Assembly: GCA_964423705.1 (NCBI GenBank)
Contig: CAYRGA010000027.1
Coordinates: 1-17,715, forward strand
DNA from: CAKSIN01 sp964423705
Lineage (GTDB): Bacteria; Bacillota; Clostridia; UMGS1810
Reading direction: 5' to 3'
DNA: 17,715 nt
A program made the translations under genes and the position numbers. The stretch's first letter is position 1. Every line of letters starts with the position of its first letter. The notes beneath the pieces are model-generated. The model saw only the letters and a list, made by a program, of their open reading frames with translations, did no database searches and was not told the DNA's origin. Below, piece by piece: positions 1-7,847 of the stretch.

Positions 1-488
1 AAATAATATATATCATAATAATCATGAACAGAAGTTTTGTAATTATCCCCTTCCATCCTGAGGATAACATCACCACTGTGAATATCCGCCTTTTCAAATG
101 CACTTTGGCTCATAATCTTGTCAACGACATTTGTGGTAAAGCCCTCCGAAAAGCTGCACCAAAAAATAAAAAGTACAAATCCGAGCAAAAAATTCATAAA
201 AGCACCGGCTGCCAATACAAGCAATCGCTGCCACGGTTTTTTATTTCCGAATGCATTCGGGTCATTGGATTCGCAGTCCTCACCCTCAAGCTTCACATAG
301 CCACCGATAGGCAACAGACAGAATTTATAGTCAGTGCCGGATTTTCTGAATCCAAAAATTTTAGGACCCATACCAATAGAAAATTCGTGGACGGTTACGT
401 CATTGAGCTTCGCCATCAAAAAATGACCAAATTCATGTATCGCTATAATCAAGCAGAAAATTATTATTGTATATATTGCTGTGAGCAT
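1..488 (-). CDS. rseP: RseP/RasP-type intramembrane site-2 metalloprotease, 3' end cut by the window edge
   Basis: A membrane zinc protease that cleaves transmembrane substrates such as anti-sigma factors and signal-peptide remnants. Only the first 162 codons are in the window; the frame is open to base 1. The first helix carries the zinc-binding HEFGH (18-22), followed by IGGYVKLEGE (61-70), NKKPWQRLLVLAAGAFMN (82-99) in the second helix and the start of a PDZ-like domain (about 115 on). ATG at 488 has AAGGA 7 bases upstream and lies 2 bases after the dxr stop, so it is translated with dxr. The dxr-rseP order is standard in Firmicutes. The missing C-terminus should hold the second zinc-binding motif (LDG). 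Confidence 0.93.
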   Translation of the reverse strand, partial: MLTAIYTIIIFCLIIAIHEFGHFLMAKLNDVTVHEFSIGMGPKIFGFRKSGTDYKFCLLPIGGYVKLEGEDCESNDPNAFGNKKPWQRLLVLAAGAFMNFLLGFVLFIFWCSFSEGFTTNVVDKIMSQSAFEKADIHSGDVILRMEGDNYKTSVHDYYDIYY

Positions 489-490
489 AA

Positions 491-1639
491 CTAAATCCTT
501 TCAATGATTTTCGCGGAAGCTTCACGCGAGCGGGCATCCCCGTTACAAATATTTTCAACGGATACCGACGTATTCGGTACTGTGTTCATGACTTCTTCAA
601 CCACATCGGCAATCTGCAAAAATCCTAATTTACCGTTTAAAAATGCATCCACGGCAACCTCATTTGCACCATTCATTACAGACGGCATAATGCCGCCCTC
701 TTTATACGCACGCACTGCCAAATCAAGGCACCTGAAGGTTGTGGTATCGGGCTTTGCAAACGTAAGAGTACCTATGCCGAATAAATCCAGCTTTTCGCAT
801 ACAGCCGTACTACGGTTCGGATAATTCACTGCATAGCTTATCGGAAGTTTCATATCCGGTACAGCAAGCTGTGCAATAACCGAATTGTCAACAAACTCCA
901 CCATTGAATGAACAATGCTCTGACGATGAATATACACTTCAATATTATCGATGTCAACGTCAAAAAGCCAGTGTGCTTCAAGCATTTCCAGACCCTTATT
1001 CATTAATGTGGCAGAATCAACGGTTATTTTCGCCCCCATAGACCATTTCGGATGCTTAAGTGTATCACTTACTGTCACATTCATAAGCTGCTCTGCAGTT
1101 TTTTCGTAAAAAGGACCTCCGGAGCAGGTAAGCAATATTTTAGATATTTTAGTCCGATTTTCACCTTGCAAACACTGGAAAATCGCACCATGCTCACTGT
1201 CTACGGGAATTATATCCACACCGTATTCCTTAGAAAGCGGCATGATAATTTCACCGCCTGTTACGAGAGTTTCTTTATTAGCCAGTAAAATACGCTTTTT
1301 ACTTTTTATAGCGTTAATGGTTGGAATCAGACCTACATTTCCCACGACAGATGTAAGCACCATATCGGCACTCGTATGGCACGAAACCTCGCTTAGTGCC
1401 TCTTCGCCGCATACAACCTTAACACTTGTATCGGCAAGTCTGAGCTTAAGCGAGTTATATTTTGATTCATCGCAAATACACACAAGCTCGGGCATAAATT
1501 TTCGCGCCTGAGCTTCGAGTAATTCTTCGTTTTTTAATGCAGAAAGCGCCACGATATTAATATCGGCATCGCACTCTGCTATTTCAAGTGTTTGAGTCCC
1601 TATCGACCCTGTAGAACCCAATACAGCAATGTTTTTCAT
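491..1639 (-). CDS. dxr: 1-deoxy-D-xylulose 5-phosphate reductoisomerase
   Basis: Converts DXP to 2-C-methyl-D-erythritol 4-phosphate with NADPH, the second step of the MEP isoprenoid pathway. The N-terminal NADPH loop is VLGSTGSIGTQTLE (6-19). The metal-binding DSEHGAIFQCL (147-157) and the substrate-loop region HPKWSMG followed by DSATLMNKGLEMLEA (196-222) are intact. The 382 residues fit the family. An open frame starts at tandem TTG codons (1648), but the ATG at 1639, 9 bases after AAGGA, gives the conserved MKNIAVLGSTG. It supplies isopentenyl diphosphate that uppS uses. The TAG stop is 2 bases before rseP. Confidence 0.97.
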   Translation of the reverse strand: MKNIAVLGSTGSIGTQTLEIAECDADINIVALSALKNEELLEAQARKFMPELVCICDESKYNSLKLRLADTSVKVVCGEEALSEVSCHTSADMVLTSVVGNVGLIPTINAIKSKKRILLANKETLVTGGEIIMPLSKEYGVDIIPVDSEHGAIFQCLQGENRTKISKILLTCSGGPFYEKTAEQLMNVTVSDTLKHPKWSMGAKITVDSATLMNKGLEMLEAHWLFDVDIDNIEVYIHRQSIVHSMVEFVDNSVIAQLAVPDMKLPISYAVNYPNRSTAVCEKLDLFGIGTLTFAKPDTTTFRCLDLAVRAYKEGGIMPSVMNGANEVAVDAFLNGKLGFLQIADVVEEVMNTVPNTSVSVENICNGDARSREASAKIIERI

Positions 1640-1677
1640 TGACAACAATCCTTAACCTGCAAAGGTCAATAACATTC

Positions 1678-2496
1678 CTATGCAATAACTTTAAATATAA
1701 TAACAAAATAATATACCACGGGCGCCACAAAGAGTACAGAATCAAATCTGTCAAGCACACCGCCGTGTCCGGGAAGAAGATTACTGAAATCCTTTATCCC
1801 ATGCTCACGCTTAATGCATGATGCGGTTAAATCGCCAAGCTGTGACATCACACCGGCTACTATCGCAAGTATCGAAAGTGCGAGATAATTTACAGTGCAA
1901 CCAAAAACATTGGAACATATCAAACCGAATATGATGTTAAACACAAGCGAACCTGCCAATCCGCCGATTGCACCTTCGACAGTCTTTTTCGGACTGACCT
2001 CCGGAATGAGCTTATTGGCACCGAAACGTCTGCCAACCGCAAAAGCCGCAGTATCGGAAAGCCATGCTGTAATAAAAATAATCCAAATAGCAAAATTACC
2101 AACATGCAGCTTCCTTATAAGTATAACATATGCAAACAATGCTGAAACATACATTGTTGCAAAAAACATTTCCGCAATATCCCCAAAACCGATTTTATCA
2201 TGATTAAAAATCATATATATCATAAGAAAAGCCGCATAAACAGCCACGCCTATACCCAATGTCTGAGGTGCATTTTTTAAAAATACCAATACACAATACA
2301 AGGCAATTGTATAGATGTATCCGGCTATGCAAAGCTTATTACGCTTTTTCAATATTCCGGTCGCACTGTATATTTCGCTAAGACCTATCAGAGCAATTAA
2401 TCCCATGGCAACCGCAAGAGTCTTAACACCGAGGCAAAGCACCAAAATTGCAAATGCCGCTCCTATTACACCAACTGTTATCCGCTGTTTGAGCAA
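1678..2496 (-). CDS. cdsA: Phosphatidate cytidylyltransferase
   Basis: Makes CDP-diacylglycerol from phosphatidic acid and CTP at the membrane, the branch point of phospholipid synthesis. Of the 272 residues, most lie in hydrophobic segments (about seven or eight membrane helices). The family motifs are SDTAAFAVGRRFGANKL, SPKKTVEGAIGG and, near the C-terminus, KREHGIKDF with PGHGGVLDRFDS. The TTG start at 2496 is set by GGAGG at 8 bases and gives the expected length; an upstream ATG at 2559 is rejected. It is followed by dxr after 38 bases. Confidence 0.95.
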   Translation of the reverse strand: MLKQRITVGVIGAAFAILVLCLGVKTLAVAMGLIALIGLSEIYSATGILKKRNKLCIAGYIYTIALYCVLVFLKNAPQTLGIGVAVYAAFLMIYMIFNHDKIGFGDIAEMFFATMYVSALFAYVILIRKLHVGNFAIWIIFITAWLSDTAAFAVGRRFGANKLIPEVSPKKTVEGAIGGLAGSLVFNIIFGLICSNVFGCTVNYLALSILAIVAGVMSQLGDLTASCIKREHGIKDFSNLLPGHGGVLDRFDSVLFVAPVVYYFVIIFKVIA

Positions 2497-2497
2497 G

Positions 2498-3238
2498 TCA
2501 AACACCTCCGTATCGTCTATTTCTTTTCTGATATTCCGAAATTGCCCGCAAAAAATCATTCTTTGTAAAATCAGGCCAATTTATATCCGCAAACCAAAGC
2601 TCACTGTAAGCACTCTGCCAAAGCAAAAAATTACTGAGCCTTAGCTCACCGCTCGGTCTAATTATAAGATCGGGGTCGGGCATATAGTATGTATACAAAT
2701 TTTCGGAAACTGTTTTTTCATCTATATCATCGATATCCATAACACCGTTTTTTACATCCGATGCGATGTTTTTGACAGCATTCACTATATCCTCTCGACC
2801 GCCGTAATTAATGGCAATATTCATAGTTATCTTGCTGTTATGCTTGGTATTGTTTTCTACAATATCGATTTTCTCACGTATTTCGTCGGACAGACCGTCA
2901 CGCTTACCGATAATCCGTATGCGTATATCTTCACCGCCGAGTAATTTCTTGTAGTTATCCAAATAATAAACCATCAATTTCATCAACGATTTCACTTCAT
3001 CAGAAGGGCGTTTCCAATTTTCTGTGGAAAACGCATAATAAGTGATATAACGTATACCGATATCACCGGCAAAACGAGTAATTTTTTCCAAAGTATCGGC
3101 ACCTGCTTTATGCCCGGCACTTCGCGGTAGTCCGCGTTTTTTTGCCCATCTGCCGTTTCCGTCCATTATAATTCCTATGTGAACCGGAAGGTTGTCATAA
3201 TCCACATCTTCCGTCGGCTTTTTTTTAAATCCGAACAT
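2498..3238 (-). CDS. uppS: Isoprenyl transferase (undecaprenyl diphosphate synthase)
   Basis: Extends farnesyl diphosphate with isopentenyl diphosphate in cis, making the C55 lipid carrier used for peptidoglycan and wall polymers. The signature HIGIIMDGNGRW (20-31) includes the catalytic aspartate at 26; STENWKRP (71-78) and the pyrophosphate-binding RPSGELRLSNFLLWQ (194-208) are intact. The 246-residue length is normal, and RNRRYGG at the end is typical of the family. AGGAGG precedes the ATG by 5 bases. The stop lies one base before the TTG start of cdsA, and the last codons of uppS contain the cdsA ribosome binding site. Confidence 0.96.
   Translation of the reverse strand: MFGFKKKPTEDVDYDNLPVHIGIIMDGNGRWAKKRGLPRSAGHKAGADTLEKITRFAGDIGIRYITYYAFSTENWKRPSDEVKSLMKLMVYYLDNYKKLLGGEDIRIRIIGKRDGLSDEIREKIDIVENNTKHNSKITMNIAINYGGREDIVNAVKNIASDVKNGVMDIDDIDEKTVSENLYTYYMPDPDLIIRPSGELRLSNFLLWQSAYSELWFADINWPDFTKNDFLRAISEYQKRNRRYGGV
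2505..2509 (-). promoter_or_regulatory. Ribosome binding site inside uppS that selects a TTG start for cdsA
   Basis: GGAGG on the minus strand, within the final glycine codons of uppS, lies 8 bases before TTG at 2496. The longer open frame to 2559 would overlap uppS by 62 bases and adds a charged, non-family N-terminus. Confidence 0.85.
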
Positions 3239-3272
3239 TAGCTCCTCCTAAAACATATAGTCAAATCGTCTG

Positions 3273-3827
3273 TTATACTTCGAGTACCTCTTTTTCCTTT
3301 GCGGCTATAACAGTATCGATGTCCTTTACGTAATTATCGGTAAGCTTTTGAATATCCTTTTCCAAATCCTTAACATCATCCTCGGTTATATCGCCATTTT
3401 TCTTCTGAGCCTTAGCATCTTCCATAGCATCACGTCTGATCGAGCGAATTGCAACCTTAGCATCCTCACCTTTTTTATGGATACCTTTTACAAGCTCTTT
3501 TCTTCTCTCCTCAGTGAGCGGCGGGAAGTTAAGTCTTATAGCCTTACCGTCGTTATTCGGCGTAATTCCTATATCGGATTTTAAGATTGCCTTTTCGATT
3601 TCGCCCAGGATAGATGCATCCCACGGCTGTACCATAATGGTTCTTGCATCGGGCACACTAACATTTGCAATCTGTGTAAGCGGTGACATAGCGCCGTAGT
3701 ATTCAACCGCTACCTTATCCAAAATAGCCGGATTTGCTCTTCCTGCTCTTACTGTTTTCATTTCGGATTCAAGAACCGAAATTGTTTTCTGCATTTTTTC
3801 TTCAAAAACTTTAAGGTTGTTTGCCAT
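3273..3827 (-). CDS. frr: Ribosome recycling factor
   Basis: Together with EF-G it splits the post-termination ribosome so that the subunits can be reused. The 184 residues match the nearly constant family length of about 185. The N-terminal helix with VRAGRANPAILD, the VEYYGAMSPLTQIANVSVPD region, the MVQPWD block and the long C-terminal helices with EERRKELVK and RSIRRDAMEDAK are characteristic. The ATG at 3827 follows GGAGG at an 8-base spacing. The neighbours pyrH and uppS match the standard order. Confidence 0.98.
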   Translation of the reverse strand: MANNLKVFEEKMQKTISVLESEMKTVRAGRANPAILDKVAVEYYGAMSPLTQIANVSVPDARTIMVQPWDASILGEIEKAILKSDIGITPNNDGKAIRLNFPPLTEERRKELVKGIHKKGEDAKVAIRSIRRDAMEDAKAQKKNGDITEDDVKDLEKDIQKLTDNYVKDIDTVIAAKEKEVLEV

Positions 3828-3937
3828 AAATTATTCCTCCATTATTGAAATGTATTTTATTTATAATATCAAAGTTTCATCAATACCGGGCATTGACTGG
3901 TATATCCACGCTAAATACGCCGACCTCAAAATAAGAA

Positions 3938-4642
3938 TCAGTCATTTGAAACCAGAGTTCCTATTTCCTCACCGTTTAATACTCTGATAATATTTTCGGG
4001 TTCCGATATTCCGAATACACGTATCGGAATATTGTTATCCATACAAAGAGATGTAGCGGTCGAATCCATTACACCGAGTCCACGGTTAAGAACTTCTTTA
4101 TATGAAAGCTTTGAAAAACGCTTCGCATCCTTGTTTACATTCGGGTCACTGTCATATACCGCATCGACATTTTTCGCAAGCATGATGATATCAGCATCTA
4201 TTTCAGCCGCACGAAGTGCCGCGGTTGTGTCTGTAGAGAAGAACGGATTTCCGATACCGCATCCGAAAATAACGATTCTGCCCTTTTCCAAATGTCTTGT
4301 AGCCTTTCCTCTTATATACGGCTCTGCTATCTGACGCATTTCAATGGCAGTCTGTACCCTTGTGGGAACTCCGCGCTGCTCAAGTGCATCTTGAAGTGCC
4401 AGTGCATTGATAACGGTTGCCAGCATACCCATATAGTCAGCTCTTGTACGATCCATCTGCTTTCCGCTTCGTCCACGCCAGAAGTTTCCGCCGCCGACAA
4501 CAATGGCGATTTCAACCCCCATATTAAGTGCCTGTTTAACTTTATCGGTAATTGCTCCGATAGTATCTTCGCAAAGTCCAAAATGCTTCTCACCGGCAAG
4601 AGCTTCTCCGCTGATTTTTAAAAGTATTCTTTTATACTTCAT
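3938..4642 (-). CDS. pyrH: UMP kinase
   Basis: Phosphorylates UMP to UDP in pyrimidine nucleotide synthesis; the bacterial enzyme belongs to the amino acid kinase fold. The 234-residue protein shows the phosphate-binding KISGEALAG (9-17), VVGGGNFWRGR (48-58), the RADYMGMLATVINA block (67-80) and FFSTDTTAALRA, all typical of PyrH. The ATG at 4642 has GGAGG 8 bases upstream. It is the first gene after the strong promoter and is followed by frr after a 110-base gap in which I see no gene or terminator. In many Firmicutes rpsB and tsf precede pyrH; here they do not. Confidence 0.97.
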   Translation of the reverse strand: MKYKRILLKISGEALAGEKHFGLCEDTIGAITDKVKQALNMGVEIAIVVGGGNFWRGRSGKQMDRTRADYMGMLATVINALALQDALEQRGVPTRVQTAIEMRQIAEPYIRGKATRHLEKGRIVIFGCGIGNPFFSTDTTAALRAAEIDADIIMLAKNVDAVYDSDPNVNKDAKRFSKLSYKEVLNRGLGVMDSTATSLCMDNNIPIRVFGISEPENIIRVLNGEEIGTLVSND

Positions 4643-4736
4643 TTGTTTATCCTCCGATTTATTGTATAAATTAAATTTGATTAAATATAATTACTAAAAC
4701 CACTTATCTCATCAATTTTAAAGTATCATATATAGT

Positions 4737-4765
4737 ATTATATCACATACAATATATTATTTCAA
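4737..4765 (-). promoter_or_regulatory. Strong extended -10 sigma-A promoter of the pyrH operon
   Basis: TTGAAA (4765-4760) and TATAAT (4742-4737) on the minus strand are exactly 17 bases apart, and a TGA triplet directly before TATAAT gives an extended -10. Transcription should begin near 4730, leaving an AT-rich leader of about 88 bases before pyrH with no evident attenuator or PyrR-type hairpin. Confidence 0.88.
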
Positions 4766-4793
4766 GATTTTTAATTTGAATTTGGTAAAAGAT

Positions 4794-7259
4794 TCATTTT
4801 TTAATCGTTACAAGCTCGGTTTCATCACTGTACGACACGCTGAATCCGAGACTTTCGCATACTTTTCTTATCTTGACATATTTGATACCGTTTTTAACAA
4901 AAAACATGTCGGAGTCATCCGCATTCATTGTTTCCAAAGCTGCGATAAGCTCGGAATTGTTTTCGCCAAAAGCCAAGCTCAAATCCTTCGAAAGCTCCGA
5001 TGCTGCAACCGAGGCACTACCGTCATCAGCATATACAGGCTCATTTTCAAACGCTATATACCTTCCGTCAAACATAATCGAAAGAATATTTTTCGGAGAA
5101 TATTCAACTTCGTATTTACCGTTTACAAGAATTTTACTGCCTATTCTGCGGACAAGCTCCACTCGCTCGTCAAAGGTATATTCATCCCAATTTATCCCGT
5201 CGCCGGAAACCATGATTGTATTTTTATCGATAGAATAATATATATCCCCCAGACATTCGACAAACAAAGGCTTTTTACCGTTAAAAATCACCTCGGAATA
5301 ATCAACACCGTTTGAGGAAATGTATATGCTGCCGTTTTTTGTATATACCGAATACCTACCGCCGTTGTCTACAGGCATGCTTGAAGATGAATCCGTAAGC
5401 TCCCAATTCTGCATATCCGATGACTTGTATCTGCTTCCGGCTGTAATATAGTAGTTTCCCTTCGCATAAGACATATCTGTCGGATAACGATTAAACTCAA
5501 CTGTCTTTTTCAAAGTAAAATCGGCATTTAAAAAGTAGACATTTCTGAAATATTCTCTTACACCGTAATATGGTACAGCATCATATATGCATGGCTTTAC
5601 CACGTATCCGCCGTCTGCGTACATAAAACGATATTCGCTCCAGTTGTCATGGAATATTTCTTCGACCTCGTCCGTAAGAGGCTGATAGTTCCAATTCACC
5701 ATATCATCCGACAAATAAAGTTTGCCGTTATCCCATTTTATAAACTCCTTGCCTGTCCAGCTGTAATCCCATTTAACCTCCTGATATGCATTTTCATACA
5801 CGGGAATAACCACCGGAGCATCCTTTAAAATAAGGGAATTTTCCATTCCGCCTACATAATTGGTAGGCAAAATCACTTCCAAATAAAAGGTTGTGACCGA
5901 TTTACCGGGCAATTCGATACAAGCCATGGTGTCATTGCTTTTGGCGGAACCACTGCCCTTACAAAGAGCGTACTCATTAACCATATTACCGTTTTCGTCG
6001 CGCAGAATTACTATGTTATTTGCCGTAGTGTTTAAATTATAGACAACAAAACGGGTAACCTCACCGGTATTTTCGATAGTGTATTTATAATTTACACTTA
6101 CACCGTAATTTCCGAGATTGCAAGCGTATATTTCCGGAGAAGATGTATTAAGCTCATAATTCGGCTTATAGCTGTTCCTGTTTATGCCGCTGTCTTTTCC
6201 GGGATAAGCCGAGGTATCACTGTGATATATGTCAAAGCACCAGATATCATCCTTGGCATTGTCCTTTACAGACGGACCGTAATACGTTTTCTTTGAAGGG
6301 TCACGATATTTAAACGAAAGCATATCCGATGCCGCCGCAAGGGTCTTTGACCATGGGTCAGCTGCCGGATTTAAGTGTGTAAACCACTTATTTACGGCAT
6401 TGCCGCCGGGAGCATATTGATTATATACTTTAACGGGAAAATATGTATCACCGCCAACCCAATCATCTATAGAATAGTTAAGCTCGACACTTACACTGTT
6501 CATACAGTCGGCAATACCCTTATACTGTTTCTCGCGCTGATATATGCCATATCCGATATTGCTTGCGACATTATCACGATTTCCAAGCTCGCCCCAAGAT
6601 TTGAATGCACATACATTGCAGGACACATCACCGTCCGAAACATCAAAATCCGCCAACAAATGCACAGGTCTGTAAAACGGAACAGCACAATAATTCGGAA
6701 TAATGCTGCTTAAATAAAAGGTTTCTCCGGCACTTAGCTTAATCGAAAGCGGCTCAAAATCAATCGGTTTATATGTTTTACCCGAATCTATCTGACGTAT
6801 CGGTATACGCTTGTAGCTCGCCCACGCATTGAGACATCCCCATGCTTCTTCATATGTGTATGATTTTCCGTTATAATAATACTTAATGTTTTCGGGAACC
6901 TCAAATCCAAGATTCCGCACGGTAATTACAGTATCCTGCTTCGCTTTAAATTCAACGTCAAGCTCGATATCAAAGCCAGCCTCCGTCATGTTTCCGTCTG
7001 CATCGCGTAATTCGGTATGATTCACATGCGAAGCGAAAAACGAATATTTTCCCGCCGTCAAATCGTTATTCATGATATATTTCGGATTTGGATTCGATGT
7101 GTCCGCAAGATTATCACGATAAATAAATTCTATATTATTGCAGTAAATGTACTTTCCGGATGTGTCCTGTTCAAAAATTAAATCCTTTGGACTTAAATCC
7201 GATGCCTGCACTGCCACAGGCACCAAAATAAAAAATAAAATTGCAAACAATTTTTTCAT
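4794..7259 (-). CDS. Secreted protein with SxDxxxW-type repeats and a stalk-like C-terminal domain
   Basis: An 821-residue exported protein whose function I do not recognise. Residues 1-19 are a classic signal peptide with probable cleavage after VQA. The middle (about 20-480) is rich in aromatic and asparagine residues and looks all-beta. Four short motifs occur at 517 (SDDMVNW), 613 (SSDMQNW), 648 (SSNGVDY) and 685 (SGDGINW); they resemble the SxDGxxW repeats of beta-propeller or BNR/Asp-box-like proteins. The last 36 residues (786-821, FFVKNGIKYVKIRKVCESLG then a VTI strand) resemble the stalk domain related to the copper amine oxidase N-terminus, common in clostridial extracellular proteins. 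No LPXTG anchor or catalytic motif is seen. The ATG overlaps the adenosyltransferase stop by 4 bases, behind a GGTGG site. No clear terminator follows. Confidence 0.85.
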   Translation of the reverse strand: MKKLFAILFFILVPVAVQASDLSPKDLIFEQDTSGKYIYCNNIEFIYRDNLADTSNPNPKYIMNNDLTAGKYSFFASHVNHTELRDADGNMTEAGFDIELDVEFKAKQDTVITVRNLGFEVPENIKYYYNGKSYTYEEAWGCLNAWASYKRIPIRQIDSGKTYKPIDFEPLSIKLSAGETFYLSSIIPNYCAVPFYRPVHLLADFDVSDGDVSCNVCAFKSWGELGNRDNVASNIGYGIYQREKQYKGIADCMNSVSVELNYSIDDWVGGDTYFPVKVYNQYAPGGNAVNKWFTHLNPAADPWSKTLAAASDMLSFKYRDPSKKTYYGPSVKDNAKDDIWCFDIYHSDTSAYPGKDSGINRNSYKPNYELNTSSPEIYACNLGNYGVSVNYKYTIENTGEVTRFVVYNLNTTANNIVILRDENGNMVNEYALCKGSGSAKSNDTMACIELPGKSVTTFYLEVILPTNYVGGMENSLILKDAPVVIPVYENAYQEVKWDYSWTGKEFIKWDNGKLYLSDDMVNWNYQPLTDEVEEIFHDNWSEYRFMYADGGYVVKPCIYDAVPYYGVREYFRNVYFLNADFTLKKTVEFNRYPTDMSYAKGNYYITAGSRYKSSDMQNWELTDSSSSMPVDNGGRYSVYTKNGSIYISSNGVDYSEVIFNGKKPLFVECLGDIYYSIDKNTIMVSGDGINWDEYTFDERVELVRRIGSKILVNGKYEVEYSPKNILSIMFDGRYIAFENEPVYADDGSASVAASELSKDLSLAFGENNSELIAALETMNADDSDMFFVKNGIKYVKIRKVCESLGFSVSYSDETELVTIKK

Positions 7260-7753
7260 TCGCCAATACCACCTTCCTCAGCGCTGCGCGCCAAAACAAA
7301 CAAATAATCCGACAATCTGTTAAAATATGCCGTTGCACCGTCCGGTGCTTCATTTTTCTCAAAAAATCTGACAACAAGTCTTTCAAGCCTTCTGGAAACT
7401 GCCCTTGCAACATCCGTAAATGCCCCCGCCCTGTTACCACCATACAGAACGAAACCGTTCGGGCACACCTTATCCGGCTCATATGTGTTCATATCTTCTT
7501 CTATTCTCTTAACACCGACAGAAAAATTAAAATCACATCCGCCGGCAAAGTAGCCGCCAATCGTCAGCAGATCCTTTTGTATATTTTCAATACTTTTATT
7601 TAACGGTTCACCACATTCGCACTTCGTAATTCCCAAAAAAGCGGAAAGCTCATCAACGGTACCGAGAATATCAAATATCAAATCATCTTTTGAAATATCC
7701 CTTCGGCTTATTGTGGAGCTTTTGCCCGTATCGCCGCAGCCTGTTGTAATCAA
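7256..7753 (-). CDS. Cob(I)alamin adenosyltransferase, PduO type
   Basis: Transfers the adenosyl group of ATP to cob(I)alamin to make coenzyme B12, in the cytoplasm. The N-terminal ATP loop TTGCGDTGKSSTI (residues 3-15 with the TTG start), GTVDELSAFLG, ARAVSRRLERLVV and YFNRLSDYLFVLAR are recognisable blocks of the PduO/MMAB family. The product is 165 residues, a normal length for a single-domain form. The TTG start at 7753 is chosen from the GGAGG spacing; the GTG at 7762 is too close to it. The stop overlaps the following secreted-protein gene by 4 bases (ATGA). No other cobalamin gene or B12 riboswitch is in the window, though the QueG-like enzyme upstream belongs to a cobalamin-using family. 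Confidence 0.88.
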   Translation of the reverse strand: MITTGCGDTGKSSTISRRDISKDDLIFDILGTVDELSAFLGITKCECGEPLNKSIENIQKDLLTIGGYFAGGCDFNFSVGVKRIEEDMNTYEPDKVCPNGFVLYGGNRAGAFTDVARAVSRRLERLVVRFFEKNEAPDGATAYFNRLSDYLFVLARSAEEGGIGE

Positions 7754-7761
7754 TTCGAACA

Positions 7762-7766
7762 CCTCC
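7762..7766 (-). promoter_or_regulatory. Ribosome binding site that selects a TTG start for the adenosyltransferase
   Basis: GGAGG on the minus strand is 8 bases before TTG at 7753. The upstream GTG at 7762 overlaps the GGAGG itself and cannot be served by it. Confidence 0.8.
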
Positions 7767-7774
7767 GCAAATAT

Positions 7775-7804
7775 ATCTTAACACAAAAACGTACAGTCAG
7801 TAAA
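7775..7804 (-). promoter_or_regulatory. Possible weak sigma-A promoter before the adenosyltransferase gene
   Basis: TTTACT (7804-7799) and TAAGAT (7780-7775) on the minus strand are 18 bases apart, with a TG just before the -10 element. Each matches only four of six positions, and the predicted start would leave a very short leader of about 15 bases. The 85-base gap after the AraC-type gene shows no terminator and no cobalamin riboswitch, so read-through from upstream is the alternative. Confidence 0.3.
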
Positions 7805-7847
7805 GATATCAGTACCTTCATAATATATTTATATTTTTGTGCAGCTC

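Noticed and set aside
24..494. A 156-codon plus-strand open frame
   Set aside because: It is the antisense shadow of rseP, whose minus-strand product has HEFGH and other site-2 protease motifs; the plus frame has no recognisable domain or ribosome binding site.
3828..3937. A possible promoter or terminator between pyrH and frr
   Set aside because: The 110-base gap has only a 5-base-pair inverted repeat (ATACC/GGTAT) without a T run, and no well-spaced -35/-10 pair.
4643..4793. A terminator after the secreted-protein gene
   Set aside because: The region is AT-rich with no GC-containing stem followed by a T run on the minus strand.
7763..7847. A cobalamin riboswitch upstream of the adenosyltransferase
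   Set aside because: The gap is only 85 bases, too short for the roughly 200-base element, and no B12-box-like core is seen.
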